Source: Candidatus Opitulatrix cubana (GTDB lineage Bacteria; Actinomycetota; Actinomycetes; Actinomycetales; Bifidobacteriaceae). Taken from it: a stretch of 17,933 bases of DNA. Shown here one piece after another: positions 1 to 8,271 of this stretch; the first letter of the stretch is position 1; each line of letters starts with the position of its first letter. The translations under genes were made by a program, and so were the position numbers. Below the pieces are notes generated by a model that was given only the letters and a program-made list of their open reading frames with translations, was not told the DNA's origin and did not search any database. The DNA lies in assembly GCA_031283665.1 (NCBI GenBank), contig JAITBJ010000075.1, positions 1-17,933 of the forward strand, read 5' to 3'.

Positions 1-818
1 CTAATGGAAGCGGCCGCCCCGGTTGGCATTTAGAATGCTCTGCAATGGCTAAAGAGTATTTAGGTGAAAGCTTTGACATTCATGGGGGCGGCCTTGATTT
101 GCGCTTTCCTCATCACGAAAATGAACAAGCGCAATCGCGAAGTGTAGGATACGGCTTTGCTCAAAGCTGGCTTCATACAGCATGGGTTACGCAGTCTGGC
201 GAAAAAATGAGTAAAAGCCTTGGAAACGGTTTACTGGTGAAAGAGATTTTGAAAACCGCCTCGCCGTTTGCTCTTCGATTTGCATTAGGCTCAGTTCATT
301 ATCGCTCGCAAATTGAATGGACAAATGAAACTATTGAGCATGCAGAAAACTGTTTACAGTCAATTTATAGATTTGCTGAAACTGTAGAGAATAATGCTGT
401 AGAAAATGCCACCTCACAAAATAGCAATCTGGAAAATATAAATTATACTTGCTCATCCTTGCAAGTTGCGCCAGATTTTGAAAATGCTATGAATGATGAT
501 TTTAATGTGGCACTTGCACTGAGTGTAATATATAAGCAAATTAAAGACAATGCAGATCCTGAAACTATTATTTTAGAGTTGGATATTTTAGGCATAAATC
601 CATTAGATAAAAACTGGCATATGCAAAAGAATAATAATGATGAAAATAGCAAATATAGAAAATCATTAGACCGATTTATTCAGCCGTTATTAAAATTGCG
701 CTCTGACGCAAAAAAGAATAAACAATTTGAAGAGGCTGATAAAATAAGAGACCGTCTAGCATCAGCAAATATAGAAATTGAAGACACTTCAAACGGTTCT
801 AAATGGAGACTGTCGTAA
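1..818 (+). CDS. cysS: Cysteinyl-tRNA synthetase, 3' part (5' end outside window)
   Basis: Class I aminoacyl-tRNA synthetase that charges tRNA-Cys with cysteine in the cytoplasm. The reading frame is already open at base 3, so the gene starts before the window and the first ATG at 45 is internal. Upstream of it the frame reads SGRPGWHLECSAMA, which holds a zinc-ligand Cys (codon 36-38). The HGGGLDLRFPHHENE block follows with the other zinc ligands. The KMSKS loop (SGEKMSKSLGN) is present. The C-terminal part holds the DALR anticodon-binding helices and ends in a short basic tail. The HIGH motif must lie off the left edge. The mycothiol enzyme MshC is a paralogue, but the HGGGLDLRFPHHENE signature, the full C-terminal domain and the rlmB neighbour favour CysS. 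rlmB follows after 24 bp, so the two are probably co-transcribed. Confidence 0.95.
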   Translation, partial: NGSGRPGWHLECSAMAKEYLGESFDIHGGGLDLRFPHHENEQAQSRSVGYGFAQSWLHTAWVTQSGEKMSKSLGNGLLVKEILKTASPFALRFALGSVHYRSQIEWTNETIEHAENCLQSIYRFAETVENNAVENATSQNSNLENINYTCSSLQVAPDFENAMNDDFNVALALSVIYKQIKDNADPETIILELDILGINPLDKNWHMQKNNNDENSKYRKSLDRFIQPLLKLRSDAKKNKQFEEADKIRDRLASANIEIEDTSNGSKWRLS

Positions 819-842
819 ATTAAAAATAAATAAGGAGATTAA

Positions 843-1541
843 ATGGATAATATAATTTCAGGACCAAATGCAGTTTTGGAAGCGCTAGAAGCTAATGTAA
901 ACATTTTGCAGATTTTTTTATGTTCTGGAATTGCAAATCCAAAATCGTCTACTATAAAGCAGCTTGCACGCAAAAAGAATATAAGAGTAAAAGATATTAC
1001 TCGGCAGCAGCTTGAAAAAACTGCTGGCAGAAAAACTCAAGGTGTGATAGCGCTAATTCCTGAATATAAGTATTCACAAATAGACTCTATAAAAGGTGAA
1101 AGGGTTTTAGCCCTTGATAGTGTAAAAGACCCTCATAATTTAGGAGCTGCAATTCGTTCAGCAGTGGCTTTTGGAGCAGAAGAAATTATTATCACAAAGC
1201 ATAAATCAGTAGGCGTGACTCCTGTAGTTTGGAAATCAAGTGCAGGGCAGGTTGGCAAAGTGAAAATAGCACGAGTTTCATCATTAGCAAATGCTTTAGA
1301 GCTTTTGAAAAAAAGAGACTATTTTGTAATCGGCACAGATGCTAATTCTAAAACTAAAATCTCTGAAACATCTCTCAGAGATGAAAAATTAGTAATTGTG
1401 ATGGGCTCTGAAGACAAAGGCATTTCAAGATTAGTTTTAGAAAAATGTGATGCAGTTTGCTCTATACCGATTTCAAAAAAAGTAGAGAGTTTGAATGTGT
1501 CTGTTAGCGCTGCCATAGCTCTCTATGAGCTTAATAAATAA
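843..1541 (+). CDS. rlmB: 23S rRNA (guanosine-2'-O-)-methyltransferase RlmB, TrmH/SpoU family
   Basis: SPOUT-fold methyltransferase, 232 aa, expected to 2'-O-methylate G2251 (E. coli numbering) in the 23S rRNA peptidyl-transferase P loop using S-adenosylmethionine. Residues 1-75 form the small RNA-binding domain (GPNAVLEAL). The three SpoU motifs are DPHNLGAAIRS (96-106), GSEDKGIS (188-195) and SLNVSVSAA (216-224), which build the trefoil knot and cofactor site. The start has a clear Shine-Dalgarno AAGGAG at 832-837, five bases from ATG, one of the few good ribosome sites in the window. Many actinobacterial RlmB proteins carry a long basic N-terminal extension; this one lacks it and is close to the short E. 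coli form. The last codons are part of a 25-bp tandem duplication. Another rRNA or tRNA target in the TrmH family cannot be fully excluded. Confidence 0.9.
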   Translation: MDNIISGPNAVLEALEANVNILQIFLCSGIANPKSSTIKQLARKKNIRVKDITRQQLEKTAGRKTQGVIALIPEYKYSQIDSIKGERVLALDSVKDPHNLGAAIRSAVAFGAEEIIITKHKSVGVTPVVWKSSAGQVGKVKIARVSSLANALELLKKRDYFVIGTDANSKTKISETSLRDEKLVIVMGSEDKGISRLVLEKCDAVCSIPISKKVESLNVSVSAAIALYELNK

Positions 1542-1567
1542 TGCTCTCTATGAGCTTAATAGAATAA
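1518..1567 (+). repeat. 25-bp tandem duplication across the rlmB stop codon
   Basis: Units 1518-1542 and 1543-1567 share their first 19 bases exactly (GCTCTCTATGAGCTTAATA) and then diverge slightly. The first copy encodes the last residues of RlmB (ALYELNK) and its stop. The second lies in the gap between the convergent rlmB and pepN genes. The period of 25 is not a multiple of three. GAGC (1527-1530) and GCTC (1543-1546) could pair weakly. Confidence 0.85.
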
Positions 1568-1583
1568 ATCTAATTTATTTTTT
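1563..1583. terminator. AT-only hairpin with T-run between convergent rlmB and pepN
   Basis: AATAAAT (1563-1569), loop CTA, ATTTATT (1573-1579), then four further T on the plus strand. It lies between two convergent genes and includes the pepN stop codon, as expected for a shared terminator. The stem has no G:C pair, so it would be weak; the call rests mainly on position. Confidence 0.35.
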
Positions 1584-4125
1584 GCACTTTAACGGCCCTT
1601 GCAGTGGCATCTATATTTTCTTTTACAAGTCGCTTCAAGGCATCAGGTTTATTGAAATTATTTCGCAACCAGTCTTTCCCTTTTTCTAAAAGTTTTTCAT
1701 TTGCAAGAATTGAGGGATAGAGCCCTGTCACAATTGTAGAAGCTGTAGTAAAGTCTCTTTTTTCCCATATATTTGAAATGGACTTATAGTATTTATCAAC
1801 ATATTTTTCTAACACAGACGCTTCAGGAACATCAAGAAATCCTGATATTTTATACTCAAGTGCATAGTTTGATAAATCGGTGCGGTTTAGAATCTGATCA
1901 AAAATATCATCTTTATGTTTTTCGCTAGGTATAGCAGACTCGGCAAATGTAGCAAGCAATTCACCTTTTGCAGTTTTGTCAGTTTCAAGCTCATTTTCAA
2001 TATCAGCTCTTTTGGCTACTCCTGTTCTAATTTGGCCAATAACTAATTTCCATCTTAAATCTTGGTCTATTTCTAATCCAGGTATTTTTAGTTTGCCGCT
2101 AATAATGTCTTTTAGATTTTCACCGTCTTTTTTAGAGTTTGCTCGTGCAGCATAATTTGAAATTAGATTAAGCTGCTTGGACGTTCCCTCCTCTGCTTTT
2201 TGCAAACATTCAAAAAGAAAAGCGGTAAAGCATTCATCATATTTTTCTTTCAGATCTCTTTTCACATAAAAGTCTATAGCTTTTCCAATAAATGCTAGAG
2301 TCACTGATAAAATAGAGTGCGAGGTTTCTATCTCAATTACTGGTAGCACTATATCTATAAATTGACTTGCAGAGAGTTCAGAATCTTTTACCATATCCCA
2401 AAGTGTGGTAATAATTATAGCTCTTGCCATAGGGTCTTCTACTGTTTTCAGTTTAGATTTTATAGTTGAAAAACTTTTTTTATCAAATCTGATTTTAGAA
2501 TATGTCAGGTCATCGTCGTTGATAACTAATAAATCGGGCATAAGCATACCGTCTACTTCATAAATATGCGTTGATGGACCATCTATATCCACATCTATAT
2601 ATTGAGTTCTAACTAGTTTTCCATCTATGCTATTGTAAAATCCCAAACGCAAGCGATGAGGTCTCAAAGTTGGATGCTGCTTTGTAGCAGTTTGACGCAA
2701 AACAAACTTTGTAATTTTTTTGCCAGATATGCCAATCGTTGGTTTTATAGTGTTTACACCAGCTCTTTCTAACCAGCTAAGGGACCAGGAGCGCAAATTT
2801 TTTCCAGATTTGTCCTCTATTTCAGCAACTAAATCTGAAAGTGTAGCGTTAGAATAACTATGCTTTGTAAGATAAGAATGCACGCCATTGAAAAACTCTT
2901 TCAATCCCACATAAGCAACTAATTGACGAAGCACAGCGCCGCCTTTTGCATAAGTGATGCCATCAAAATTGACTCTTATATCATCTAAATCTTTTATGTC
3001 TGAAACTATAGGATGAGTGGTAGATTGCTGATCTTGATTCATACCCCAAGATTCCTCTATCATCACATAAGAAACCCACGCATCTGTCCAATGTGTTGCG
3101 TTCAAGCAGCAATAATATGACATAAAGTTTGCAAATGACTCATTTAGCCACAAATCATTCCACCATTTCATAGTCACTAAATCACCAAACCACATATGTG
3201 CTAATTCGTGCAAAATAGTTTCATCTCGTCGTGCTTTTTGAGATTCTAAAACTTGCGATCTAAAAACAAAATCATCGCGAAGTGTTACGCAGCCTGCATT
3301 TTCCATAGCACCAGCATTAAACTCTGGACAGAAAATTTGATCATATTTTTCAAAAGGATAAGGAAAATTATAAGCTTCGGCAAAAAACTCAAACCCTTTT
3401 TTCGTGATAGAAAAAATGTTTTCAGCATCCATATATTGGGCTAATGATTTTCTGCAGTAAACGCCTAAAGGAATAGTTCGCCCATCATTATTAATTAAAT
3501 AATCTCTCCATTTTGCAAACGGACCAGCCACTATAGCGGTCACATAGGTTGAGAGTTTACCTGTTGGTCTAAATTGCCAAATAGAGCATTCATCATCTTT
3601 ATATGATTTGAAATTAGCTTCTACAGGTTCAGGAGTTGGCATATTAGAAAGCATTTCCCAGTATGAGGGAGCTGTGATAGTAAATCTAAAAGTGCCTTTT
3701 AGGTCCGGCTGCTCAAAGCAGGCAAAAACTCTGCAAGAATCTGCCACTTCAAATTGAGATGTTAAATATGCTTCTCCATCTGCAGGATCTACAAATCTAT
3801 GCAATCCCTCGCCAGTATTAGAGTATGGGCAGTTTGCTCTAACTACCAAATAGTTTTTCTCCTCTAAATCTTGTAAAGTAATTTTATTATTTTTATAATG
3901 AATTTTTGGATCTAATTCTTCTCCATTGAAAACAATAGAATATATTTCATTGCAGATAAAATCTACAAAAGTGGTGGTCCCTTTTACAGCATTAAATCTT
4001 ATTTGCGTGACAGAAGAAAAGCAGTTTTCAGCTAATGATAAATCTAGTGCAATTTCATATCTAGGGTTTGAAATAACTCTTGATCTTTCCTCTGCCTGTG
4101 CATATAATAGATTAATTCCATCCAT
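1570..4125 (-). CDS. pepN: Aminopeptidase N, M1 family zinc metalloprotease
   Basis: Cytoplasmic peptidase of 851 aa that removes N-terminal residues from peptides at the end of protein turnover. There is no signal peptide. The N-terminal beta domain (about 1-200) is followed by the thermolysin-like domain. This holds the exopeptidase motif GAMEN (262-266), the zinc site HELAH (296-300) and the third ligand E319 in WLNES, with the normal 18-residue spacing. The C-terminal half (about 530-851) is the long helical domain of PepN/ERAP type. Length and the N-terminal start (MDGINLLYAQAEERSRVIS) match the actinobacterial PepN group. The ATG has no Shine-Dalgarno sequence; a TGn-type -10 box ends six bases upstream, suggesting a leaderless mRNA. 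It is convergent with rlmB and follows the hpf-secA unit on the same strand after 54 bp. Confidence 0.95.
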   Translation of the reverse strand: MDGINLLYAQAEERSRVISNPRYEIALDLSLAENCFSSVTQIRFNAVKGTTTFVDFICNEIYSIVFNGEELDPKIHYKNNKITLQDLEEKNYLVVRANCPYSNTGEGLHRFVDPADGEAYLTSQFEVADSCRVFACFEQPDLKGTFRFTITAPSYWEMLSNMPTPEPVEANFKSYKDDECSIWQFRPTGKLSTYVTAIVAGPFAKWRDYLINNDGRTIPLGVYCRKSLAQYMDAENIFSITKKGFEFFAEAYNFPYPFEKYDQIFCPEFNAGAMENAGCVTLRDDFVFRSQVLESQKARRDETILHELAHMWFGDLVTMKWWNDLWLNESFANFMSYYCCLNATHWTDAWVSYVMIEESWGMNQDQQSTTHPIVSDIKDLDDIRVNFDGITYAKGGAVLRQLVAYVGLKEFFNGVHSYLTKHSYSNATLSDLVAEIEDKSGKNLRSWSLSWLERAGVNTIKPTIGISGKKITKFVLRQTATKQHPTLRPHRLRLGFYNSIDGKLVRTQYIDVDIDGPSTHIYEVDGMLMPDLLVINDDDLTYSKIRFDKKSFSTIKSKLKTVEDPMARAIIITTLWDMVKDSELSASQFIDIVLPVIEIETSHSILSVTLAFIGKAIDFYVKRDLKEKYDECFTAFLFECLQKAEEGTSKQLNLISNYAARANSKKDGENLKDIISGKLKIPGLEIDQDLRWKLVIGQIRTGVAKRADIENELETDKTAKGELLATFAESAIPSEKHKDDIFDQILNRTDLSNYALEYKISGFLDVPEASVLEKYVDKYYKSISNIWEKRDFTTASTIVTGLYPSILANEKLLEKGKDWLRNNFNKPDALKRLVKENIDATARAVKVQKIN

Positions 4126-4131
4126 ATAATT

Positions 4132-4140
4132 AGTCTATCA
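4132..4140 (-). promoter_or_regulatory. Extended -10 element for pepN, leaderless spacing
   Basis: Reading the minus strand, TGATAGACT is followed by AATTAT and then the pepN ATG. The hexamer TAGACT matches TATAAT at four of six bases and has the TGn extension. No good -35 is seen. Transcription starting about seven bases downstream would begin on the start codon. Confidence 0.45.
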
Positions 4141-4179
4141 TAAATGGCATACTACATAAAGGAATAGGCAGTTTATATT

Positions 4180-4758
4180 TTATTTTATTAACTCCCAAAT
4201 TAAAGGAATGTTGAAAATAAAAATTGAACTAATAATTTGCAAGCCTAAAAAGAATATCCAATTATATTTTGCTCGTGTTATCCAAACATATTTTGAAACT
4301 CTTGGAATGGCTATATATGCAATTAGAATAAATAAAATATAAACTATAAACGCTGCTCCAGATGCGATGATTCCAATAGACACAGCATTTGCTAGATTTG
4401 CTCTATCGCCGAAAACTATTTGTGTAGAGTCATAATAGTTTACTTTTAAAAATGCAAATCCGCAGAGAAACTGTACTATCGAAAAGCATATAGCAAAAAT
4501 AATAAACATCTGCTTTTTATTTTTTACAGCTACTAAAAGAATAAGAGCTAAAAGAGCAGCGAGTGTAGAAATCTGACCTAAAAAGAGATAGAAAACTGGT
4601 GAGAGTTTAGGGATGGAAGCATAGAGCAAAGCTGTGTTTCGGCCAATCCAAAAAGGCAAAACCAAAATTGAAAAAATTGTGATTATGTAGCCCCAAGGCA
4701 GATGCTTTTTATGTTCTATAGCTAAATCTATAGGAGATTTTAAATCATTTTCGCCCAT
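4180..4758 (-). CDS. Multi-pass membrane protein of unknown function downstream of secA
   Basis: I do not recognise a family. From the ATG at 4758 it is 192 aa: a charged N-terminus of about 20 residues, then five hydrophobic stretches, for example around FSILVLPFWIG, STLAALLALILLVAV, FIIFAICFSIVQFLCGF, a long one around IGIIASGAAFIVYILFILIAYIAI, and LQIISSIFIFNIPLI. The frame is open further up to a GTG at 4833, but that start would place 89 bp inside secA and adds a hydrophilic stretch that is simply the secA zinc tail read in another frame. The ATG at 4758 overlaps secA by only 14 bp and is preferred. No strong Shine-Dalgarno is visible, so translation is probably coupled to secA. Its place in the hpf-secA unit is a hint of an envelope role, no more. 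Confidence 0.7.
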   Translation of the reverse strand: MGENDLKSPIDLAIEHKKHLPWGYIITIFSILVLPFWIGRNTALLYASIPKLSPVFYLFLGQISTLAALLALILLVAVKNKKQMFIIFAICFSIVQFLCGFAFLKVNYYDSTQIVFGDRANLANAVSIGIIASGAAFIVYILFILIAYIAIPRVSKYVWITRAKYNWIFFLGLQIISSIFIFNIPLIWELIK

Positions 4759-7399
4759 GGCACATTTTGTATTTTTTTCCACTTCCGCATGGACAAGGTC
4801 CGTTAGGTTTCGCACCTTTAAACTCTTTTTCACCAGGTGCAGAATACTGCATTTTAGCTTGCTCTGCTTGAGCTTTTCTCTGCTGCTCTTGCTCTTCAGC
4901 AGATAAAACTCTTATCTCGAAGTGGAAAAGAAAAGCTACAGACTCTAATACAATATCATCATTCATTTGAGCAAAAAGCCGTGAGCCCTCATTAGTGTAT
5001 TCCACTAATGGATCTTTTTGAGCCATAGCTCTCAGGCTTATGCCCTCACGCAAATAGTCCATTTGATAAAGATGCTCTCTCCATTTTCTGTCCAACACAG
5101 AAAGAAGAACGCGGCGCTCTAATTCTCTTAAAGTTTCTTCACCAATTTCTTCCTCTCGCCTTTTATAGACAAGTTTTGCATCGGTTGAAAACTCTTCTGT
5201 TAGATAATCTGTAGATAATGCTCCAATAGATCCCGCAGCATCTATAAGCTCGTCTATTGTGATATTAGGATTATAGATTTGAGATATTGAATTTGATAAA
5301 ATCTCCAGATTCCATTCTTCTGGGGCTATGCCATTTGTTTGAGACACAATTGTGGAAGTTATTACTTGAGAGATAAATTGCTGGATTTGCTCTCCTAAAT
5401 CTTCGCCTGATAAAATGCGATGGCGCTGTGCATACATCACTTCTCTTTGGCGGTTCATAACATCATCATATTTTAAAACATTTTTTCTAATTTCAAAGTT
5501 GCGAGCTTCTATTTGAGTTTGTGCTCTCAAAATTGACTTTGAAACCATTTTAGATTCTATAGGCATATCCTCAGGCATATTAGTTAGCTCCATCACGCGC
5601 TCAGCCATATCAGAATTGAATAATCTCATAAGTTCATCTTCCATAGAAAGATAAAATCTTGAAAGTCCTGGATCTCCTTGACGCCCGCTTCGCCCTCTTA
5701 GCTGATTGTCAATTCGTCTTGATTCGTGGCGCTGAGTGCCTAGCACATATAATCCGCCAAGCTCCACTACTTCATTATGTTCAGCGGAGCATTTTTTCTG
5801 TGCAACTTTCAGAGTTTTTGGCCATTGTTTTTCATAAGCTTCAGGATCCTCTACAGAGTCAAACCCTTTTTCTTTCATTTCCTGTATAGCCAAAAACTCG
5901 GCATTTCCGCCAAGCATAATATCGGTGCCTCGTCCTGCCATATTAGTAGCTACTGTCACAGCTCCTTTTTTCCCAGCAAGTGCTATCACAGATGCTTCTG
6001 ATCTATGATTTTTAGCGTTTAAAACATTATGATTTACGCCTGCCACTTTCAAAGCTTCAGAGATTTCCTCAGAGCCCTCTACAGATGTAGTACCTACTAG
6101 CACAGGCTGTCCTGCATCATTTCGCTCTTTCACATCTTGAATTATTGCAGCGATTTTTCCATTATTTGTTCTATAAACTAAATCAGGATTGTCAACTCTT
6201 ATCATAGGTTTATTCGTAGGAATAGGAATCACACCTAATTTATAAGTGCCCTGAAACTCTGCCGCCTCTGTTTCCGCTGTGCCTGTCATACCTGAAAGCT
6301 TTTCATACATTCTAAAATAGTTTTGAAGCGTGATAGTAGCGTAAGTCTGGTTTTCCTCTTTTATTTCTACATTTTCTTTTGCTTCAATAGACTGATGAAT
6401 GCCCTCAGAATACCGTCTTCCATCTAATATACGACCAGTGTGCTCATCCACTATTAGCACTTCACCATTTGCCACAATATAATCTTTATCTTTGAAAAAG
6501 AGCTCTTTTGCTTTCACAGCATTGTTTGCAAAAGTCAAATATGGTGTGTTTAGCGATTCGTAAAGATTGTCAATTCCTAAATCATCTTCAATTTTTTCAA
6601 TTCCAGATTCTAAAAGTGCTACAGTTTTTTTCTTTAAATCCACTTCATAATCTGTATCTATTTCGAGCTTTTTAGCTATGCGTGCAAACTCTCTATACCA
6701 TTTATTATTGTCACTAGCTGCAGGACCTGAAATAATTAAAGGAGTTCTAGCCTCATCTATCAAAATAGAGTCCACCTCATCTACTATTGCAAAAAAGTGC
6801 TCTCTTTGAACCAGATCATTTGATGACCAAGCCATATTATCTCTCAAATAATCAAACCCAAATTCATTATTAGTGCCATAAGTGATGTCGGCGTCATATT
6901 GTTTACGGCGAACTTCTGGTGTTTGATTGCTAATAATGCAGCCTACGCTCAAACCCAAAAACCGATAAACTCTTCCCATAAGTTCTGATTGGTAAGATGC
7001 TAAATAATCGTTAACTGTGATCACATGCACACCTTTGCCAGCAAGTGCGTTTAAATATGCAGCTAATGTGGCCACGAGTGTTTTTCCCTCACCAGTTTTC
7101 ATTTCTGCTATATTTCCATAATGAAGCGCTGCACCTCCCATTAGCTGCACATCAAAATGGCGTTGCCCTAGTGTTCGCTTTGCTGCCTCTCTCACAGATG
7201 CAAATGCTTCCACTATTAAATCATCAAGAGATTCGCCATTTTGAAATCTTTCTTGGTATTCAGCTGTTAGACTTTTTAGTTCTTTATCAGTAAGCTGCTC
7301 ATATTCTGCCTCTAATTGGTTTACATCGTTAGCAACTCTTTCAAGGCGTTTTAGAGCTTTTCCCTCACCAGCTCTTAAGATTTTATCAAAAATAGACAT
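4745..7399 (-). CDS. secA: Preprotein translocase ATPase SecA (SecA1 type)
   Basis: Motor ATPase of the general secretion pathway; it binds preproteins and pushes them through SecYEG at the cytoplasmic membrane. It is a full-length 884 aa. Walker A is MKTGEGKT (100-107), and the Walker B region is VDEVDSILIDEARTP (206-220). TYGTNNEFGFDYLRDNM (173-189) is a SecA signature, and MAGRGTDI and LRGRSGRQGD mark the second nucleotide-binding fold. The C-terminus ends in a zinc-binding SEC-C motif (CPCGSGKKYKMCHG) that binds SecB or ribosomes in other bacteria. The ATG overlaps the hpf stop as TAATG, so translation is coupled to hpf. SecA would export the thioester protein and sortase encoded nearby. 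It belongs to the housekeeping SecA1 class rather than accessory SecA2, judged by full length and the zinc tail. Confidence 0.97.
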   Translation of the reverse strand: MSIFDKILRAGEGKALKRLERVANDVNQLEAEYEQLTDKELKSLTAEYQERFQNGESLDDLIVEAFASVREAAKRTLGQRHFDVQLMGGAALHYGNIAEMKTGEGKTLVATLAAYLNALAGKGVHVITVNDYLASYQSELMGRVYRFLGLSVGCIISNQTPEVRRKQYDADITYGTNNEFGFDYLRDNMAWSSNDLVQREHFFAIVDEVDSILIDEARTPLIISGPAASDNNKWYREFARIAKKLEIDTDYEVDLKKKTVALLESGIEKIEDDLGIDNLYESLNTPYLTFANNAVKAKELFFKDKDYIVANGEVLIVDEHTGRILDGRRYSEGIHQSIEAKENVEIKEENQTYATITLQNYFRMYEKLSGMTGTAETEAAEFQGTYKLGVIPIPTNKPMIRVDNPDLVYRTNNGKIAAIIQDVKERNDAGQPVLVGTTSVEGSEEISEALKVAGVNHNVLNAKNHRSEASVIALAGKKGAVTVATNMAGRGTDIMLGGNAEFLAIQEMKEKGFDSVEDPEAYEKQWPKTLKVAQKKCSAEHNEVVELGGLYVLGTQRHESRRIDNQLRGRSGRQGDPGLSRFYLSMEDELMRLFNSDMAERVMELTNMPEDMPIESKMVSKSILRAQTQIEARNFEIRKNVLKYDDVMNRQREVMYAQRHRILSGEDLGEQIQQFISQVITSTIVSQTNGIAPEEWNLEILSNSISQIYNPNITIDELIDAAGSIGALSTDYLTEEFSTDAKLVYKRREEEIGEETLRELERRVLLSVLDRKWREHLYQMDYLREGISLRAMAQKDPLVEYTNEGSRLFAQMNDDIVLESVAFLFHFEIRVLSAEEQEQQRKAQAEQAKMQYSAPGEKEFKGAKPNGPCPCGSGKKYKMCHGRK

Positions 7400-8046
7400 T
7401 AATTTTGAGCGTTTTCGTTTATCACATCAAGCTCTAAAACGCCGTAATTCCAGCTTTTGCGTGAATAAACTACCGCAGGACGAGAAGTTTCAAGATTTAC
7501 GAATATGAAAAATGGATGGCCAAGCATTTCCATTTTATAAATAGCTTCTTCTACTGTCATAGGGCGCGTTTCATGAACTTTTGAGCGAACTACTGAGTTT
7601 TCAGATAAAGGGATCTCATCATATTTATTATATTTTTGTGCCATTTCCTCTATCACATCTTCTGAAACATTAGCCTTTGCAGCTTTGAGCTCTTCGCCCT
7701 CGGGCGCTACTATTTCCAAAAACTTTAAAGAGCTTTTGTCGCGAAGTGACAAAAGCTTATCATGAGCGCGGCGCAGCTGCTCATAGAGTTTATAAATAGC
7801 TTCATCAAGTGCTGAATAACGGTCTAAGCCGCTAGCTGTGGAGCGATGAATAGACCCTTTTCCAGTAATAGTGATTTCTACTTTTTCAGCTTCACCAGCT
7901 CTGCGCGGATTTTTTTCTTCTTTTAGTTCTATATGAACTAGATTTGCATGTGGAAGAAAATCAGGCACTTTTGATATCTTTTTTTCAACAGTTTCTTTAA
8001 ATTTTTGATCTAATTTGGTATTTTTTCCAGAGATTTGTATTTCCAT
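7399..8046 (-). CDS. hpf: Ribosome hibernation promoting factor, long form
   Basis: Long-form HPF of 215 aa. In other bacteria this protein pairs 70S ribosomes into inactive 100S dimers in stationary phase or under stress. The N-terminal S30AE domain (about 1-105) begins MEIQISGKNTKLD and contains the conserved VEITI strand and the basic helix EQLRRAHDKLL. A charged linker leads to the C-terminal dimerization domain (about 153-210), with VVRSKVHETRPMTVEEA, MEMLGHPFFIFVN and the terminal YGVLEL. Adjacency to secA is common in Actinobacteria. The stop overlaps the secA start (TAATG). No Shine-Dalgarno precedes the ATG; TTGCGT, 17 bp, TGATAAACT and six bases lead to it, pointing to a leaderless transcript. 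Confidence 0.95.
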   Translation of the reverse strand: MEIQISGKNTKLDQKFKETVEKKISKVPDFLPHANLVHIELKEEKNPRRAGEAEKVEITITGKGSIHRSTASGLDRYSALDEAIYKLYEQLRRAHDKLLSLRDKSSLKFLEIVAPEGEELKAAKANVSEDVIEEMAQKYNKYDEIPLSENSVVRSKVHETRPMTVEEAIYKMEMLGHPFFIFVNLETSRPAVVYSRKSWNYGVLELDVINENAQN

Positions 8047-8052
8047 GAATAC

Positions 8053-8081
8053 AGTTTATCACGGCATAAAAAATAACGCAA
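8053..8081 (-). promoter_or_regulatory. Promoter of hpf-secA, leaderless spacing
   Basis: On the minus strand TTGCGT (8081-8076), a 17-bp spacer whose last bases are TGA, TAAACT (8058-8053), GTATTC and the hpf ATG. The -35 matches the first three consensus bases, the -10 matches four of six and has the TG extension. The expected start falls on or beside the A of ATG. Confidence 0.55.
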
Positions 8082-8104
8082 ATAAAACCCTATTAAACTA
8101 GTAA

Positions 8105-8128
8105 CCCCCGATTGCAAGCAATCGGGGG
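8105..8128 (-). terminator. Strong GC-rich 11-bp hairpin upstream of hpf
   Basis: A perfect 11-bp inverted repeat, CCCCCGATTGC and GCAATCGGGGG, separated by two bases. With realistic folding this is a 10-bp stem and a 4-nt loop. It contrasts sharply with the AT-rich surroundings. It lies upstream of the hpf promoter, so it would stop transcripts coming from the sortase side or from the candidate small RNA. No T-run follows on either strand, so a U-independent terminator or another structural role is possible. Confidence 0.5.
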
Positions 8129-8247
8129 ATTTGGAAAGAACAAGAATTAACATAAAATCAATTCTAAGTTGCATATAGCAACTGAAGAGAGAAACTATTT
8201 CGCTTACATTTGGAACAAATTTTTAACTAAATAATTCCTTTTCTCCT
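8105..8247 (-). ncRNA. Candidate structured small RNA between sortase and hpf
   Basis: A 259-bp gap (8047-8305) without an ORF. It holds five consecutive inverted repeats: ATTTG/CAAAT (8208-8212/8216-8220), GAAA/TTTC (8191-8194/8198-8201), AGTTGC/GCAACT (8167-8172/8178-8183), AGAATT/AATTCT (8143-8148/8160-8165) and a strong CCCCCGATTGC/GCAATCGGGGG (8105-8115/8118-8128). On the minus strand an extended -10 (TGTTATACT) lies just upstream. The strong GC stem at the far end could terminate, though no T-run follows it. The boundaries are inferred: about 143 nt from the predicted start to the base of the last stem. I could not match it to 6S, 6C, SRP RNA or a known riboswitch. The strand is uncertain because hairpins look alike on both; it could also be a long leader read into hpf. 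Confidence 0.35.
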
Positions 8248-8253
8248 ATTATC

Positions 8254-8262
8254 AGTATAACA
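8254..8262 (-). promoter_or_regulatory. Extended -10 (TGTTATACT) inside the sortase-hpf gap
   Basis: The minus strand reads TGTTATACT, five of six bases of TATAAT plus the TGn extension. The region about 17 bp upstream is a poor -35 (TTAGGT-like at 16 bp spacing). No start codon follows at close range, unlike the leaderless promoters elsewhere in the window, so it would drive a non-coding RNA or a long hpf leader. Confidence 0.4.
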
Positions 8263-8271
8263 CATAATTTG

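Noticed and set aside
1..818. Reading the first gene as MshC, the mycothiol Cys ligase
   Set aside because: The HGGGLDLRFPHHENE block, complete C-terminal domain and rlmB neighbour fit cysteinyl-tRNA synthetase better.
4758..4833. Upstream GTG start for the membrane protein
   Set aside because: It would add 25 residues derived from the secA zinc-tail codons in another frame; the ATG at 4758 gives a normal short overlap.
5659..6001. Two overlapping plus-strand ORFs of 76 and 74 aa opposite secA
   Set aside because: Both are inside conserved secA sequence in other frames and have low-complexity Phe/Leu-rich translations without known features.
8105..8128. Reading the GC hairpin as part of a 6C RNA
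   Set aside because: 6C RNAs expose C runs in loops of two hairpins; here the C run is paired within one stem.
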